The position numbers were made by a program, and so were the translations under genes. This document shows positions 52,205-63,916 of a stretch of DNA of 64,000 nt, piece after piece (the stretch's first letter is position 1; each line of letters opens with the position of its first letter). The DNA comes from Branchipolynoe longqiensis (taxonomy: Eukaryota; Annelida; Polychaeta; Phyllodocida; Polynoidae). Where the stretch lies: assembly GCA_030323885.1 (NCBI GenBank), contig CM059193.1:58238042-58302041 (forward strand), read 5' to 3'. Under the pieces are notes generated by a model. It made no database searches and was not told where the DNA came from. It saw nothing but the letters and a program-made list of their open reading frames with translations.

Positions 52205-55200
52205 TTCATTTATCATTTATGTTTCTTTATTAAATCGACATATCAGTTATCATATCTTGTTCACCTTTATTAAATATGAATTATGATTTATCATTATTTT
52301 GCTCTCCTTTATTAAATCGATATCATTCATCGGCACCTTGCTCTCCTTGAATAAATTACATTATTATTTATCATCATAGACTCTTCTTTATTAAATTGAC
52401 ATCGCTTTTCATTATCTTTCTCTCCTCTATTAAATCTACTTATATCATTAGACAGCTCTCCTGTATTAAATTTATGTTATCAATGATCATTACCCAGCTC
52501 TTCTTTAATAAATCTACACTATCATTTACAATTAGCTGGCTCTCGTTCAGTAAATCTACACTATCATTTATCATTAGCTGCCTCCCCTTTAGTAAATCTA
52601 CACTATCATTTATCATTAGCTGCCTCTCCTTTATTAAATCTACACTATCATTTATCATTAGCTGCCTCTCCTTTATTAAATCTACACTATCATTTACCAT
52701 TAGCTGGCTCTCGTTCAGTAAATCTACACTATCATTTATCATTAGCTGGCTCTCCTATAGTAAACCTACACTATCATTTACCATTAGCTGGCTCTCCTTT
52801 AGTAAACCTACACCATCATTTACCATTAGCTGGCTCTCCTTTATTAAATCTACACTATCATTTACCATTAGATGGCTTTCCTTTAGTAAATCTACACTAT
52901 CATTTACCATTAGCTGGCTCTCGTTCAGTAAACCTACACTATCATTTATCATTAGCTGGTTCTCCTTGATTAAATCTACACTATCATTTACCTACATGGC
53001 AGCAGAGGGAGAGGGAGACCAAGAACATCATGGTTTACAAATATTTCACAGTGGACAGGCTTGAATTATTCACAGTCTATCAGAACAGCACAACATCGGG
53101 ACAAGTGGAGAACCATTGCATCCAACCCTCGACTAGAGGATGGAACTATTGATTGATTGATTGATCATTTACCATTAGCTGGCTCTCGTTCAGTAAACCT
53201 ACACTATCATTAGCTGGCTCTCCTTTAGTAAACCTACACTATCATTTACCATTAGCTGGCTCCACTTTATTAAATCTACACTATCATTTACCATTAGCTG
53301 GCTCTCCTTTAGTAAATCTACACTATCATTTACCATTAGCTGGCTCTCCTTTAGTAAATCTACACTATCATTTATCATTAGCTGGCTCACCTTTAGTAAA
53401 CCTACACTATCATTTACCATTAGCTGGCTCCACTTTATTAAATCTACACTATCATTTACCATTAGCTGGCTCTCCTTTATTAAATCTACACTATCATTTA
53501 CCATTAGCTGGCTCTCGTTCAGTAAACCTACACTATCATTTACCATTAGCTGGCTCTCCTTTATTAAATCTACACAATCATTTACCATTAGCTGGCTCTC
53601 CTTTAGTAAACCTACACTATCATTTACCATTAGCTGGTTCTCCTTGATTAAACCTACACTATCATTTACCATTAGCTGGCTCTCCTTTAGTAAATCTACA
53701 CTATCATTTACCATTAGCTGGCTCTCCTTTAGTAAACGTACACTATCATTTACCATTAGCTGGTTCTCCTTGATTATACCTACACTATCATTTACCATTA
53801 GCTGGCTCTCCTTTAGTAAATCTACACTATCATTTACCATTAGCTGGCTCTCCTTTATTAAACCTACACTATCATTTACCATTAGCTGGCTCTCCTTTAT
53901 TAAACCTACACTATCATTTACCATTAGCTGGTTCTCCTTTATTAAATCTACACTATCATTTACCATTAGCTGGCTCTCCTTTATTAAATCTACACTATCA
54001 TTTACCATTAGCTGGCTCTCTTTTAGTTAATCTACACTATCATTTACCATTAGCTGGCTCTCCTTTATTAAATCTACACTATCATTTACCATTAGCTGGC
54101 TCTCCTTTAGTAAACCTACACTATCATTTACCATTAGCTGGCTCTCCTTTAGTAAACCTACACTATCATTTACCATTAGCTGGCTCTCCTTTATTAAACC
54201 TACACTATCATTTACCATTAGCTGGCTCTCCTTTATTAAATCTACACTATCATTTACCATTAGCTGCCTCCCCTTTATTAAACCTACACTATCATTTATC
54301 ATTAGCAGGCTCTCCTTTATAAATCTACACTATCATTTACCATTAGCTGCCTCCCCTTTATTAAACCTACACTATCATTTATCATTAGCTGCCTCCCCTT
54401 TAGTAAATCTACACTATCATTTACCATTAGCTGCCTCCCCTTTATTAAACCTACACTATCATTTACCATTAGCTGGCTCTCCTTTAGTAAACCTACACTA
54501 TCATTTACCATTAGCTGGCTCTCCTTTATTAAATCTACACTATTATTTACCGTAAGCTGGCTCTCCTTTATTAAATCTACACTATCATTTACCATTAGCT
54601 GGCTCTCCTTTATTAAATCTACACTATCATTTACCATTAGCCAGCTCTCCTTTAGTAAACCTACACTATCATTTACCATTAGCTGGCTCTCCTTTATTAA
54701 ATCTACAATATCCTTTATCATTAGCTGGCTCTCCTTTATTAAATCTACACTATCATTTACCATTAGCTGGCTCTTCTTTATTAAATCTACACTATCATTT
54801 ACCATTAGCTGGCTCTCCTTTATTAAATCTACACTATCATTTACCATTAGTTGGCTCTCCTTTAGTAAACCTACACTATCATTTACCATTAGCTGGCTCT
54901 CCTTTAGTAAACCTACACTATCATTTACCATTAGCTGGCTCTCCTTTATTAAATCTACAATATCATTTATCATTAGCTGGCTCTCCTTTATTAAATCTAC
55001 ACTATCATTTACCATTAGCTGGCTCTTCTTTAGTAAATCTACACTATCATTTACCATTAGCTGGCTCTCCTTTAGTAAACCTACACTATCATTTATCATT
55101 AACTGGCTCTCCTTTAGTAAATCTACACTATCATTTACCGTAAGCTGGCTCTCCTTTATTAAACCTACACTATCATTTACCATTAGCTGGCTCTCCTTTA

Positions 55201-56937
55201 TTAAATCTACACTATCATTTACCATTAGCTGGCTCTCCTTTAGTAAACCTACACTATCATTTACCATTAGCAGGCTCTCCTTTATTAAATCTACACTATC
55301 ATTTACCATTAGCTGGCTCTCCTTTATTAAATCTACACTATCATTTATCATTAGCTGGCTCTCCTTTATTAAATCTACACTATCATTTACCATTAGCTGG
55401 CTCTCGTTCAGTAAATCTACACTATCATTTATCATTAGCTGCCTCTCCTTTATTAAATCTACACTATCATTTACCATTAGCTGGCTCCACTTTATTAAAC
55501 CTACACTATCATTTACCATTAGCTGGTTCTTCTTTATTAAATCTACACTATCATTTACCATTAGCTGGCTCTCCTTTAGTAAATCTACACTATCATTTAC
55601 CATTAGCTGGCTCTCCTTTATTAAATCTACACTATCATTTACCATTAGCTGGCTCTCCTTTATTAAATCTACACTATCATTTACCATTAGCTGGTTCTCC
55701 TTTATTAAATCTACACTATCATTTACCATTAGCTGGCTCTCCTTTATTAAATCTACACTATCATTTACCATTAGCTGGTTCTCCTTGATTAAACCTACAC
55801 TATCATTTACCATTAGCTGGCTCTCCTTTATTAAATCTACACTATCATTTACCATTAGCTGGCTCCCCTTTAGTAAATCTACACTATCATTTACCATTAG
55901 CTGGCTCTCCTTTATTAAATCTACACTATCATTTACCATTAGCTGGCTCTCCTTTATTAAATCTACACTATCATTTATCATTAACTGGCTCTCCTTTAGT
56001 AAATCTACACTATCATTTACCATTAGCTGGCTCTCCTTTAGTAAATCTACACTATCATTTACCATTAGCTGGCTCTCCTTTATTAAATCTACACTATCAT
56101 TTACCATTAGCTGGCTCTCCTTTATTAAATCTACACTATCATTTACCATTAGCTGGCTCTCCTTTAGTAAATCTACACTATCATTTACCATTAGCTGGCT
56201 CTCCTTTAGTAAATCTACACTATCATTTACCATTAGCTGGCTCTCCTTTAGTAAATCTACACTATCATTTACCATTAGCTGGCTCTCCTTTATTAAATCT
56301 ACACTATCATTTACCATTAGCTGGCTCTCCTTTATTAAATCTACACTATCATTTACCATTAGCTGGCTCTTCTTTATTAAACCTACACTATCATTTACAA
56401 TTAGATGGCTCTCCTTTATTACATCTACACTATCATTTACCATTAGATGGCTCTCCTTTATTACATCTACACTATCATTTACCATTAGCTAGCTCTCCTT
56501 TATTAAATCTACACTATCATTTATCATTAGCTGGCTCTCCTTTAGTAAATCTACACTATCATTTATCATTAGCTGCCTCCCCTTTAGTAAATCTACACTA
56601 TCATTTATCATTAACTGGCTCTCCTTTAGTAAATCTACACTATCATTTACCATTAGCTGGCTCTCCTTTATTAAATCTACACTATCATTTACCATTAGAT
56701 GGCTCTCCTTTATTAAATCTACACTATCATTTACCATTAGCTGGCTCTCCTTTATAAATCTACACTATCATTTACCATTAGCTGGCTCTCCTTTATTAAA
56801 TCTACACTATCATTTACCATTAGCTGGCTCTCCTTTATTAAATCTACACTATCATTTACCATTAGCTGGCTCTCCTTTATTAAATCTACACTATCATTTA
56901 CCATTAGCTGGCTTTCCTCTAGTAAATCCATATCATC
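52205..56937. repeat. 42-bp minisatellite, about 100 copies, in a plastin intron
   Basis: The plus-strand unit is CTGGCTCTCCTTTATTAAAT + CTACACTATCATTTACCATT + AG. Degenerate units with longer spacing occupy about 52205-52490, then regular units run to 52992. A non-repeat segment of about 174 bp interrupts at 52993-53166, and regular units resume to about 56937. Two unit types alternate irregularly (TTTATTAAAT versus TTTAGTAAAC/T). The minus strand reads a 14-residue period MVNDSVDLIKESQL, open for more than 720 codons. Since the period is 14 codons and other frames are open too, this is not by itself evidence of a protein. On the plastin sense strand, units of the first type contain AATAAA and GGTAAATG. 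Confidence 0.95.
52993..53166. other. Non-repetitive island inside the 42-bp array
   Basis: CATGGCAGCAGAGGGAGAGG to a GATT microsatellite, unrelated to the repeat unit. It may be an insertion or the site where two arrays were joined. Confidence 0.6.
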
Positions 56938-57544
56938 ATTATGACTCTTTCAGGGCATCAAGTGAGGCAGTGGGTCAACAAAATAGGAGAATAGTGAGTT
57001 CTTTGTCAGAAAAAAGGTATAAAATAGGTTATTTTGACCCACAAAACAGGAAGAAAATAGGAAATTTGTATAAGAGCGGATCTATCAAAATAGCGAATAG
57101 AGGCCATCAAATGAGCAGTCCCCTCAAAAAGTAGGAAAACAGGAAACAAACGATTGAAGTTGAAATTTTAATGAATGGTATGATCATACTGTGCTACTTG
57201 TTCAAATCTCATTTTATTTGATTTATAGTCTACCACATCACCCAGCTTAGTAGGCAACTCCCAGTGCATAGGTGGCTCCCTATTTTGCTTTAAATATAGA
57301 CATTTCCTGACAAACATGTTGCAATAGTGAGTCAGAGCAGAAACAAAATATGGTGTTTTGAAAGAAAAAAAAAGATGCAACGAGTCAAAAGGTAAAAATA
57401 AAAATATGGAATAAATTGGAATTTTTACGATAATAGGCTAAATTGGGCCTCATTGAAAACATATGGAGAAATAGGGAAAAGTAGGACACTTGACAGCCTG
57501 CCAGTTGTTGCGCAGTGGAAGTGCTGCAGCATCAGTCTACTCAC

Positions 57545-57657
57545 AGTGTCGTTGGCCCATTGGATGATCTCCTTGTCGGTGATTTGCTTCCCATCCTCCT
57601 TAGCGAGCTGAGACAGGATGCGCAAAGTGTAGCCGCGCATCAGTTGCCATACCAACG
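57545..57657 (-). CDS. Plastin/fimbrin exon: start of CH4
   Basis: A 113-bp exon. Acceptor TTTGTTGTAG. It starts with two bases completing the codon from the exon at 60180. It encodes ALVWQLMRGYTLRILSQLAK, then TDKEIIQWANDT, and ends in phase 0 at ACT|GTGAGTAG. A-L-V-W-Q-L-M-R-x-Y-T-L is nearly invariant in plastins: the last helix of CH3 leading to CH4. The downstream intron (5.85 kb) holds the 42-bp array. Confidence 0.93.
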
Positions 57658-57920
57658 CTACAACAAACAATCGTAGAACATGCTGATTCCTTTTTAGTTT
57701 GCTCATTTTGTTACATTCGTTGATTAAGATGGAGGTTTAGTGCGTTAGTGGGTTAGCTATCAGGCGTAAGTTCAGTATTATGGACGAAGTTGGTGGGTCG
57801 CTATATGAACTGTGCTGTTACAGTGGGTGAGGTATATGCGAGAGAGGAGGTGGAGCTATCTCCATACTCAATTTGGTCTGGTCTGACACTTAATATATAG
57901 GGGGTGGTTAGTTGGCTGTG

Positions 57921-58252
57921 GCACCGAGCGCGGTCGCTGAATCAGTAGAGCGCAGGTCTCCCATGCGAGAGATCGGGAGTTCAATTCACGGTCGAGTCAA
58001 CCCAATGACTTACAAAATTGATACTTGTTGATTTCTAGCTTGGCGCTTGGCATTAATAGGATAGGACAAGGACTTGTTAACTCAGTGTCAGGATAATGTG
58101 ACTGAGTGGGATGTCAGGTGGCGACTGCCTGATTTGCCAGTGGGGCAGCGCTATAAAGTTGCCACGAGTGCGTACTGTCACAAGTCACTACTTATCCTGA
58201 CCGTAGTCGTAGATGTTGCCAGGATGTAAAACTCCAACAACCAACCAACCAA
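57921..58252 (+). mobile_element. SINE family S1 copy, plus orientation
   Basis: Head GCACCGAGCGCGGTCGCTGA with box-B-like GGGAGTTCAATTCACGG, body GGATAATGTGACTGAGTGGG, tail GCCAGGATGTAAAACTCCAA and a CCAA-repeat end. A tail-only fragment lies nearby at 58338-58392. Confidence 0.85.
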
Positions 58253-58392
58253 GTTGTTTGTAAAACAGAGGTGGACAATGAGTAAGGGGGGGGGGGGGGA
58301 GGAGGAGGGACAAAGGCAAGGCAGTTCTAACTCCTCCCACCGTCCTGATATGACCTTAGATGTTGCTAGGACGTAAAACAACAACAAACTAA

Positions 58393-59888
58393 CAATCTAA
58401 CTCCTCCCATTACGCAAGCACTAGCATTTATAACAATAGTACATGATTTCACTTCTTGAGAGGTTATTTTCTCCCCGATTTTGTGAATTTTAATATAATA
58501 AAATTATTTAAGTTACATGAGCTTGTCATAATTTAAAATAAATACATTAGGCTGATGGCAATAACGTAGTTTAATTTAGTTTTGGGGTCGCTTTTATTAT
58601 TAAACAGAGCTAACTTTGGGGACATTTGAAGTTAAAACATGCAGATAGTATATTTGTTGTGTATATTGGATATCATAGACTTGTAGGACTTATTGTAGCA
58701 GTGACAGATACGTTTATGTTTTGTTTGTTGGGGTTTTAAAAAAATGGCTGAATCACTAATACTCAGTGTCTCATCTCAGCTAATATTAGAGGTCAAATTA
58801 AAATTTGTGGTCGTCCCTACGTTTTTAAGGTCAAATCTGATTACATATTCCAAATATGCCGTGTTCAGCCATTTTCTTTTAAAATATTAATCAGGGATGA
58901 GAGCAGGTCAGACCTAAAAAGGCGGGTCATTGCCCAACAGTCGAGAAACCATCAATAGACTACGTCACGGTTCCAGCGGCGCGGTGCATTGTGGGATGCG
59001 TCAGAGCAAAACAAAGCCCCAAAAGCACATGGCGCATGCTAATACACTGGGTGCAGCTATGAAATGTGCTAGTTTCAGCTCATCTCAGCTCTTGTTTGAA
59101 AGAGAGAATACCAACTAAAAAAATATATATAATAAATTGAGATATTAATCTTTTATCCAGCACTGCATTTATATCAATATAATCAGCACATCTTATGCCA
59201 TGTGCATTTAGATTTAGACAAATCTAGGCACTCAGACTAGTGTTAGAGCCTTAGCCAGAGTCAGTTTTATTTATTTTACTCATGTTTTTATATCCTATGG
59301 TTAATGACATATGTAGAAATAGAAAATGGGTAGGGTTAATCAGATATTGGTTATATATTTCTTTGAAACAAGTTTTTGTTGACATATTTGACATTTTAAT
59401 ATTTAGAACAAGAATTACTTCTGGCTAATCAATGGTGATGTAAACATCAGCCTGTAAATTGTATGTTTCTTAGCTCAAAATGCTTAATTGTGGAGAGTTG
59501 TGTCTTAAACATATTCATTATATTATTATATTGCATCCTTCCATCCATGTTTGTGCCAAATTGTTATGTATTTCTATTTATTTTGAATAAAATGCCAGTT
59601 TTGTCCTACGCGTTTCGGCAAACTCAATGGGCGTACGCCTTTGCTTTGCTCCCAACGCCATTTTCAGCGCATGCGCAGTCAGAACCGTGATGTAGTCTAT
59701 TAGCGAGTATTGACAAGTGTCAAAACAAATCCCCAAAATCGGGAAACCGGCGGGAAAATCTCATCACCGATTAATAAATTTGTTTTTAATATCTCTGGGG
59801 GAAAAAAAACAACTAAGATTTTATGGTGTCTGTTCAAATTTCCTCGTGACCTACTTAGAAGGCGCTTACAGCAGCAACCATGACTGGT
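58393..59888. other. Plastin intron, mostly unassigned
   Basis: No exon. A CAGGGATGAGAGCAGG word at about 58893 resembles the hAT-like end at 60559. TGCCAGTTTTGTCCTACGCG at about 59591 resembles the module of family J. Confidence 0.4.
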
Positions 59889-60118
59889 CAGGGTAGGAAA
59901 ATAAGGACTGCCCGTTCTCCCGGGGCACCTAGTTTACTCACTCAGGCAAGTGACCTGCACGAATGGGCAAGTCGTTATTTTTCTGATCTTCAGTAGCAGA
60001 TTTCAGTTTTACTCGCCTGACTTGGGCTTGGAGAAGTACTTTTGCCACTCGGGCAAGTAGAAAATTCAGTCACTTGCGTGATTGGGCAAGCGGGGAAAAA
60101 AGTTACCGCCCTACCCTG
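59889..60118. mobile_element. hAT-like MITE (5-bp duplication), copy 2
   Basis: A 230-bp element with ends CAGGGTAGGAAAATAAGGAC and, inverted, CAGGGTAGGGCGGTAAC. CTGGT is duplicated on both sides (59884-59888 and 60119-60123). It ends 57 bp from the plastin donor at 60175-60179. Confidence 0.87.
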
Positions 60119-60179
60119 CTGGTGCCCGAGGAGATGGGACGCGAGTGCCACGACAAAGTCGAGCAGCTCAAACACTTAC

Positions 60180-60284
60180 CCAGTGTCGGGGTCTCCTTGC
60201 CGTCATACAAATCTTTTCCGTCAATACCAACGAGTGAGAAGCAGCACGGTCCTCTTCCGAGATCAACAGCATAGTTCAGGTTTC
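60180..60284 (-). CDS. Plastin/fimbrin exon: central CH3
   Basis: A 105-bp exon. Acceptor TGCCTTCTCAG, donor CTGG|GTAAGTG. It encodes [20 protein letters not shown], then [18 protein letters not shown]-x-L-G and F-S-L-V-G-I-x-G-x-D-L are CH3 signatures of plastin. Phase (two bases in, one base out) joins the flanking exons exactly. Confidence 0.93.
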
Positions 60285-60558
60285 CTGAGAAGGCAAAACA
60301 TGGTATCAATTTGTAAAGTGTTTTCCTGGGGTTTTGTTTTTATATGTAAAATAACACCTAGATCTTTACAAATTACTCACATTGTGTGCATGGCAGGTTC
60401 GCTTTCTTTCAGAACTTTTGCTTTATCATCATAATTATCATCACCAAGATTACTATCAACATTGCTGCATTGTCCACTTGTGGCTTACACACTCTTTTCT
60501 GCTCAAGGGGGGATTCCCCCCATCACACATACACCCGCCCCCATGAATGTATTGGGTG

Positions 60559-60873
60559 CAGGGATGAAAGTGGTCTCCGAGGAAAAAAAGCGGAAATGCT
60601 GATATTCTCCCATAGGTTTAGCATTGTCAGGGAATCACGGAAAATTTACGGAAGTCGGGTTTCATATATATTGGTATACGCTGATAGTGCTGCGCCGTTT
60701 GAAGCATGTATTAGTAGTGTACACTGATAGTACTGCACCTCTTGGAGCATTTATTAGTAGTATACGCTGATAGTGCTGCGGAGTCTGCACCACATATTAG
60801 TATATACGCTGATGGTGTTGCGGGATTGAAAAATCCTGGAAATCCGCGGAATGGCGGAGATCTTTCATCCCTG
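60559..60873. mobile_element. hAT-like element with an internal tandem repeat
   Basis: Ends CAGGGATGAAAG and its inverted copy, flanked by TGGGTG on both sides (60553-60558, 60874-60879). The interior holds about four units of 45-55 bp containing TATACGCTGATAGTGCTGCG. It lies in the plastin intron. Confidence 0.75.
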
Positions 60874-61357
60874 TGGGTGTCAGTTCCCACTGACTCTCAA
60901 ACACATTTGATTAAACTGCCTAGATTTTATGGCCTTGTGCTAACAATTTTACAATGCAAACACCATGCATGATCTTTTGACTAATGTAAAACAAGAAGTG
61001 ATCCTAATCTTCTTGAGGGTGGCAGGTCTATACCGCCTTGTATAGTTCATTAAAACAATGTTCAGCAATTCAGGAAGAACGATATCTTCAACATTTATCT
61101 AGAATTTTATGTGGTCTCAAAATTTGTTGTTGTAATTGTGAGCTTATAACTTCAAAAGTGTCTATCGACATATAGTTGATTGTGTGATTTTACATTCTGT
61201 GTAAAAGCAACGGCCTGATAATAATACGATAGGATAAGAACTGAACACTTCTCGCCGTAATTAGGGCCTTTGCTGTCAACACGGCGTTAAGCAATCACCT
61301 CTAACTAAATTATCACCATCATCATCATTCATCACCATTATCATCATCATCATCATC

Positions 61358-61711
61358 CGGACCAGACGGGATGGCCGAATGAGTTGAGCGTCCGTCTCCC
61401 ATTTTGGCAAATCATGGGATTCGAACCCATGGGTTCGAACCTTGGTTGAGTCAAACCAATGACTTAAAAATTGATACTTCTCATTCTTATGCCAGGGTCT
61501 CGACATTATTAGGATAGGGCAAGGACTGGTTGACTCAGTGTCAGGATAATTTGACTAAGTGGGATATCAGGTTATGGTGCTGGTGGCCTGGTCTCCCAGT
61601 GGGGCAGCACTATAAAGATGCCATGAGTGCACACTGTCACAAGTCAGTACCCATCCTGATATGACCTTAGATGTTGCCAGGATATAAAACTCCCAAAACC
61701 AAGCAACCAAA
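61358..61711 (+). mobile_element. SINE family S1, full-length plus copy
   Basis: GACCAGACGGGATGGCCGAA (A-box region), GGGTTCGAACCTTGG (B-box region), body, then GTTGCCAGGATATAAAACTC and a CCAA-rich tail. The best head in the window for aligning the family. A further tail fragment lies at about 61780-61808. Confidence 0.88.
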
Positions 61712-61853
61712 ACAGGAGGGGACGCTCAACCTATTCGGCCATCCCGTCTGGTTAGTTTAACTGACAGGTAGTTTGCTTGTTTGTTGTTGTTTTACGTCCT
61801 AGCAGCTGACAGGTAGAAATGCTTGTGGATGTATGTATACTGTATGTATGTAC

Positions 61854-62030
61854 CAATTTTGTTCATGAGCATGTTCATCTTGTTGAACTTCTGGGTGACC
61901 TTGGTCCAGTCGACGACGCCCGGCTTGATGACGTCATAGAGCTGGAAGAGGATGAGCCCGTCCGTCAGGTCATTGTACAGGTTGTTCACGTACGGAGACA
62001 CGCCCATCGAGTTCATCCAGTTCCGGTACA
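61854..62030 (-). CDS. Plastin/fimbrin exon: start of CH3
   Basis: A 177-bp exon. Acceptor TTCCGGTTTCAG, donor ATTG|GTACATA. It encodes YRNWMNSMGVSPYVNNLYND, then LTDGLILFQLYDVIKPGVVD and WTKVTQKFNKMNMLMNKIG. R-N-W-M-N-S-x-G-V marks the beginning of CH3 in plastins. Phases fit both neighbours. Confidence 0.95.
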
Positions 62031-62092
62031 CTGAAACCGGAAGTAGAACCACCACCGGTTTTTGTTTGAGTGGTCTTGCTCATCGCTGATCA

Positions 62093-62200
62093 TTAAAGTC
62101 GCCCGGTATAGCCCACTGAGAAAAAAAATTTAAGTTGCCCGGTATAGCCCATTGAGAAACAAAATTAAAGTCGCCCGGTATAGCCCATTGAGAAACAAAC
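62093..62200. repeat. Three tandem ~36-bp units (GCCCGGTATAGCCCATTGAG)
   Basis: TTAAAGTCGCCCGGTATAGC is repeated three times with small changes. A single related unit occurs at about 46220. Confidence 0.8.
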
Positions 62201-62208
62201 TCCGAATA

Positions 62209-62400
62209 CAGTAAAACTTCTCTAAACCGACTGACTGTGGGACCGACTTTAAATGGTCCATTTAGGGAGGAGGTCGGTTTAGGGAGTTTTTTTTATTGTT
62301 GCAATGGTATTGTATGGGTGATCGTTTGAGACCCAAATAAAGCGATCGATATAGGGGAGTGGTCGATCTGTGGAGTTGGTCAGTTAGAGAGGTTTTACTG
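62209..62400. mobile_element. pogo-like MITE family D, copy 3
   Basis: CAGTAAAACTTCTCTAAACC to GAGAGGTTTTACTG, TA on both sides. Confidence 0.87.
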
Positions 62401-62402
62401 TA

Positions 62403-62596
62403 CAGTAAAACCTCTCTAAATCGACCGACCATGGAGCTGACTTTAAATGGTCCATTTAGGGAGGTGGTCGGCTTAGGGATTTATTTTTTATATCATTGCA
62501 TTGTTTTGTATGGGCGATCGTTTGGGACACAAATAAAGCGAGCAATATAGGAGAGTGGTCGATCTGTGCAGGTGGTCAGTTAGAGAGGCTTCACTG
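62403..62596. mobile_element. pogo-like MITE family D, copy 4
   Basis: Starts immediately after copy 3 across a single TA (62401-62402) and ends GAGAGGCTTCACTG + TA. Confidence 0.87.
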
Positions 62597-62599
62597 TAG

Positions 62600-62890
62600 T
62601 TCTAATTTGTGCCACAATGGTGAGCCCACAAAAGCTCTCCAAGCACACCTTTGCTCAGTTTGTCAGTTTATGCAACCGAATATGTAGGTGGAGAGCGTGC
62701 TGAGGTCTGTGATGTATGAATGACATCACGGGTGGGATTCCCTCATCACATGATCTAGAGGGGTTCCCCACAGCCAGTGGAACCCAGGGCAACCCAGATG
62801 TTGGCAACAGAAAGCTCTCGATTCCACTTTTAAAGTCTATTAATCTACATGATTTCATAAATTACTCCCCCAATAGTAGCTGGCTATGAT
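62600..62890. mobile_element. Interspersed repeat family H, copy 2
   Basis: GATGTATGAATGACATCACG, GGTGGGATTCCCTCATCACA and ATTAATCTACATGATTTCAT, colinear with 28060-28320. Confidence 0.6.
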
Positions 62891-62996
62891 ATCATAGCTG
62901 CCAACATTTGAAAATGGGAAAGCGTAATCTTTTCCACACGAATTGCAACATATTCGGTGAATCGTGACCTATTGCGCACATAGCACATTTCCACTT

Positions 62997-63072
62997 GGGA
63001 TTTGTGGCCTAAAGAGCCTAATGGTTAGAACGCTAGCCCATGAATGGCCGAAGCGTGGGTTTGAGGCCTGCT
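62997..63072 (+). tRNA. Diverged tRNA-like unit (SINE head)
   Basis: GGCCTAAAGAGCCTAATGGT and GTGGGTTTGAGGCC retain weak A- and B-box character. Related to the units at 1472 and 4214, and clearly degraded. Confidence 0.25.
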
Positions 63073-63156
63073 CCAGTCCTCACGTTTCTGTTGTGTGTTT
63101 TTTTTAAACACCTCCAATGCCATGTAAATAAGCATTTAGTCACTCGCATATGTATA

Positions 63157-63416
63157 CGAGACTGTCTCAAAAGGTGCTAAGCAATGTGGGACAAAACTTT
63201 TTCCATTGTAACGATCAACATACTATCTGCTTATGCATTTGCTCAGGATAAACTGATTTGTTTTTTTACATGGTATTTCATAATCCCAATAGAATACAAA
63301 TTGATTTGAAGCAAATGTCCTTGTGTTTTCAGTGTAACCGTTTCTGGGCTATTTTATGTCAATCGTTATAGTGGACAAAAAAAAGAGAAGAGTTATCGCC
63401 TTTTGAGACAGACTCA
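63157..63416. mobile_element. MITE family E, copy 2
   Basis: CGAGACTGTCTCAAAAGGTG at the left and CCTTTTGAGACAGACTCA at the right. The interior GGATAAACTGATTTG and CCTTGTGTTTTCAGTGTAAC is shared, inverted, with 1064-1320. Confidence 0.78.
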
Positions 63417-63547
63417 TTATGTGTATATATACACCCACATGTATATATAAATATATATATACATGTACATGTACATCTTTTCTATAGGGTTGTCTAATAG
63501 CCATGGCAGTGCTGCTGGACTAACTACAACACAGCAAGAGCATAACC

Positions 63548-63665
63548 CTTCGCCACAGCAACAAGTACACAGTAAGCGCACCAGTAGTCAAGTTGGATAT
63601 GTAGGATGAAATCTAGACAAATGCTTTTGAAAAAATTGATGCTTTTATTGGACTATGCAGCTTGA
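63548..63665. mobile_element. MITE family C, right-end fragment
   Basis: CACCAGTAGTCAAGTTGGAT to GGACTATGCAGCTTGAAA. It ends about 40 bp from the plastin donor at 63704. Confidence 0.7.
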
Positions 63666-63705
63666 AAATTAAAGGAATGATTACACTGAAAGAGAAAGCG
63701 CTTAC

Positions 63706-63916
63706 TTTTCTCTTCGCGCGTTTCCTCTGTGATATTTTCCAGGTCAAGATCCTCCGGTTGCTCCAAGGCAGGGTACATGTTGAAGAGGTTAGCAACAAAA
63801 GCCAAGTTCAACTTCGAATTTCCAGAGACGACATCATTCGGTGAGACAAAGCTTCGACACTGAATCTTGGCGGCTTCCTGAAGCATCCGCTCAGCGCGCT
63901 CATGTTGGTCCACTTC
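63706..63916 (-). CDS. Plastin/fimbrin exon: end of CH2 and linker to CH3
   Basis: A 211-bp exon. Acceptor TTGTGAGCAG, donor GAAAA|GTAAGCG. It encodes [20 protein letters not shown], then [20 protein letters not shown] and [25 protein letters not shown] is a nearly invariant plastin block closing actin-binding domain 1. Upstream exons (EF hands, CH1, most of CH2) would lie beyond 64000. The six exons together encode about 300 residues of an expected ~630. Plastin crosslinks F-actin bundles in the cytosol. Confidence 0.95.

Noticed and set aside
54317..56485. 722-codon open frame on minus encoding a 14-residue repeat
   Set aside because: The 42-bp period is a multiple of three, so open frames persist automatically. 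Frames on the opposite strand are open too, and the array lies inside a plastin intron.
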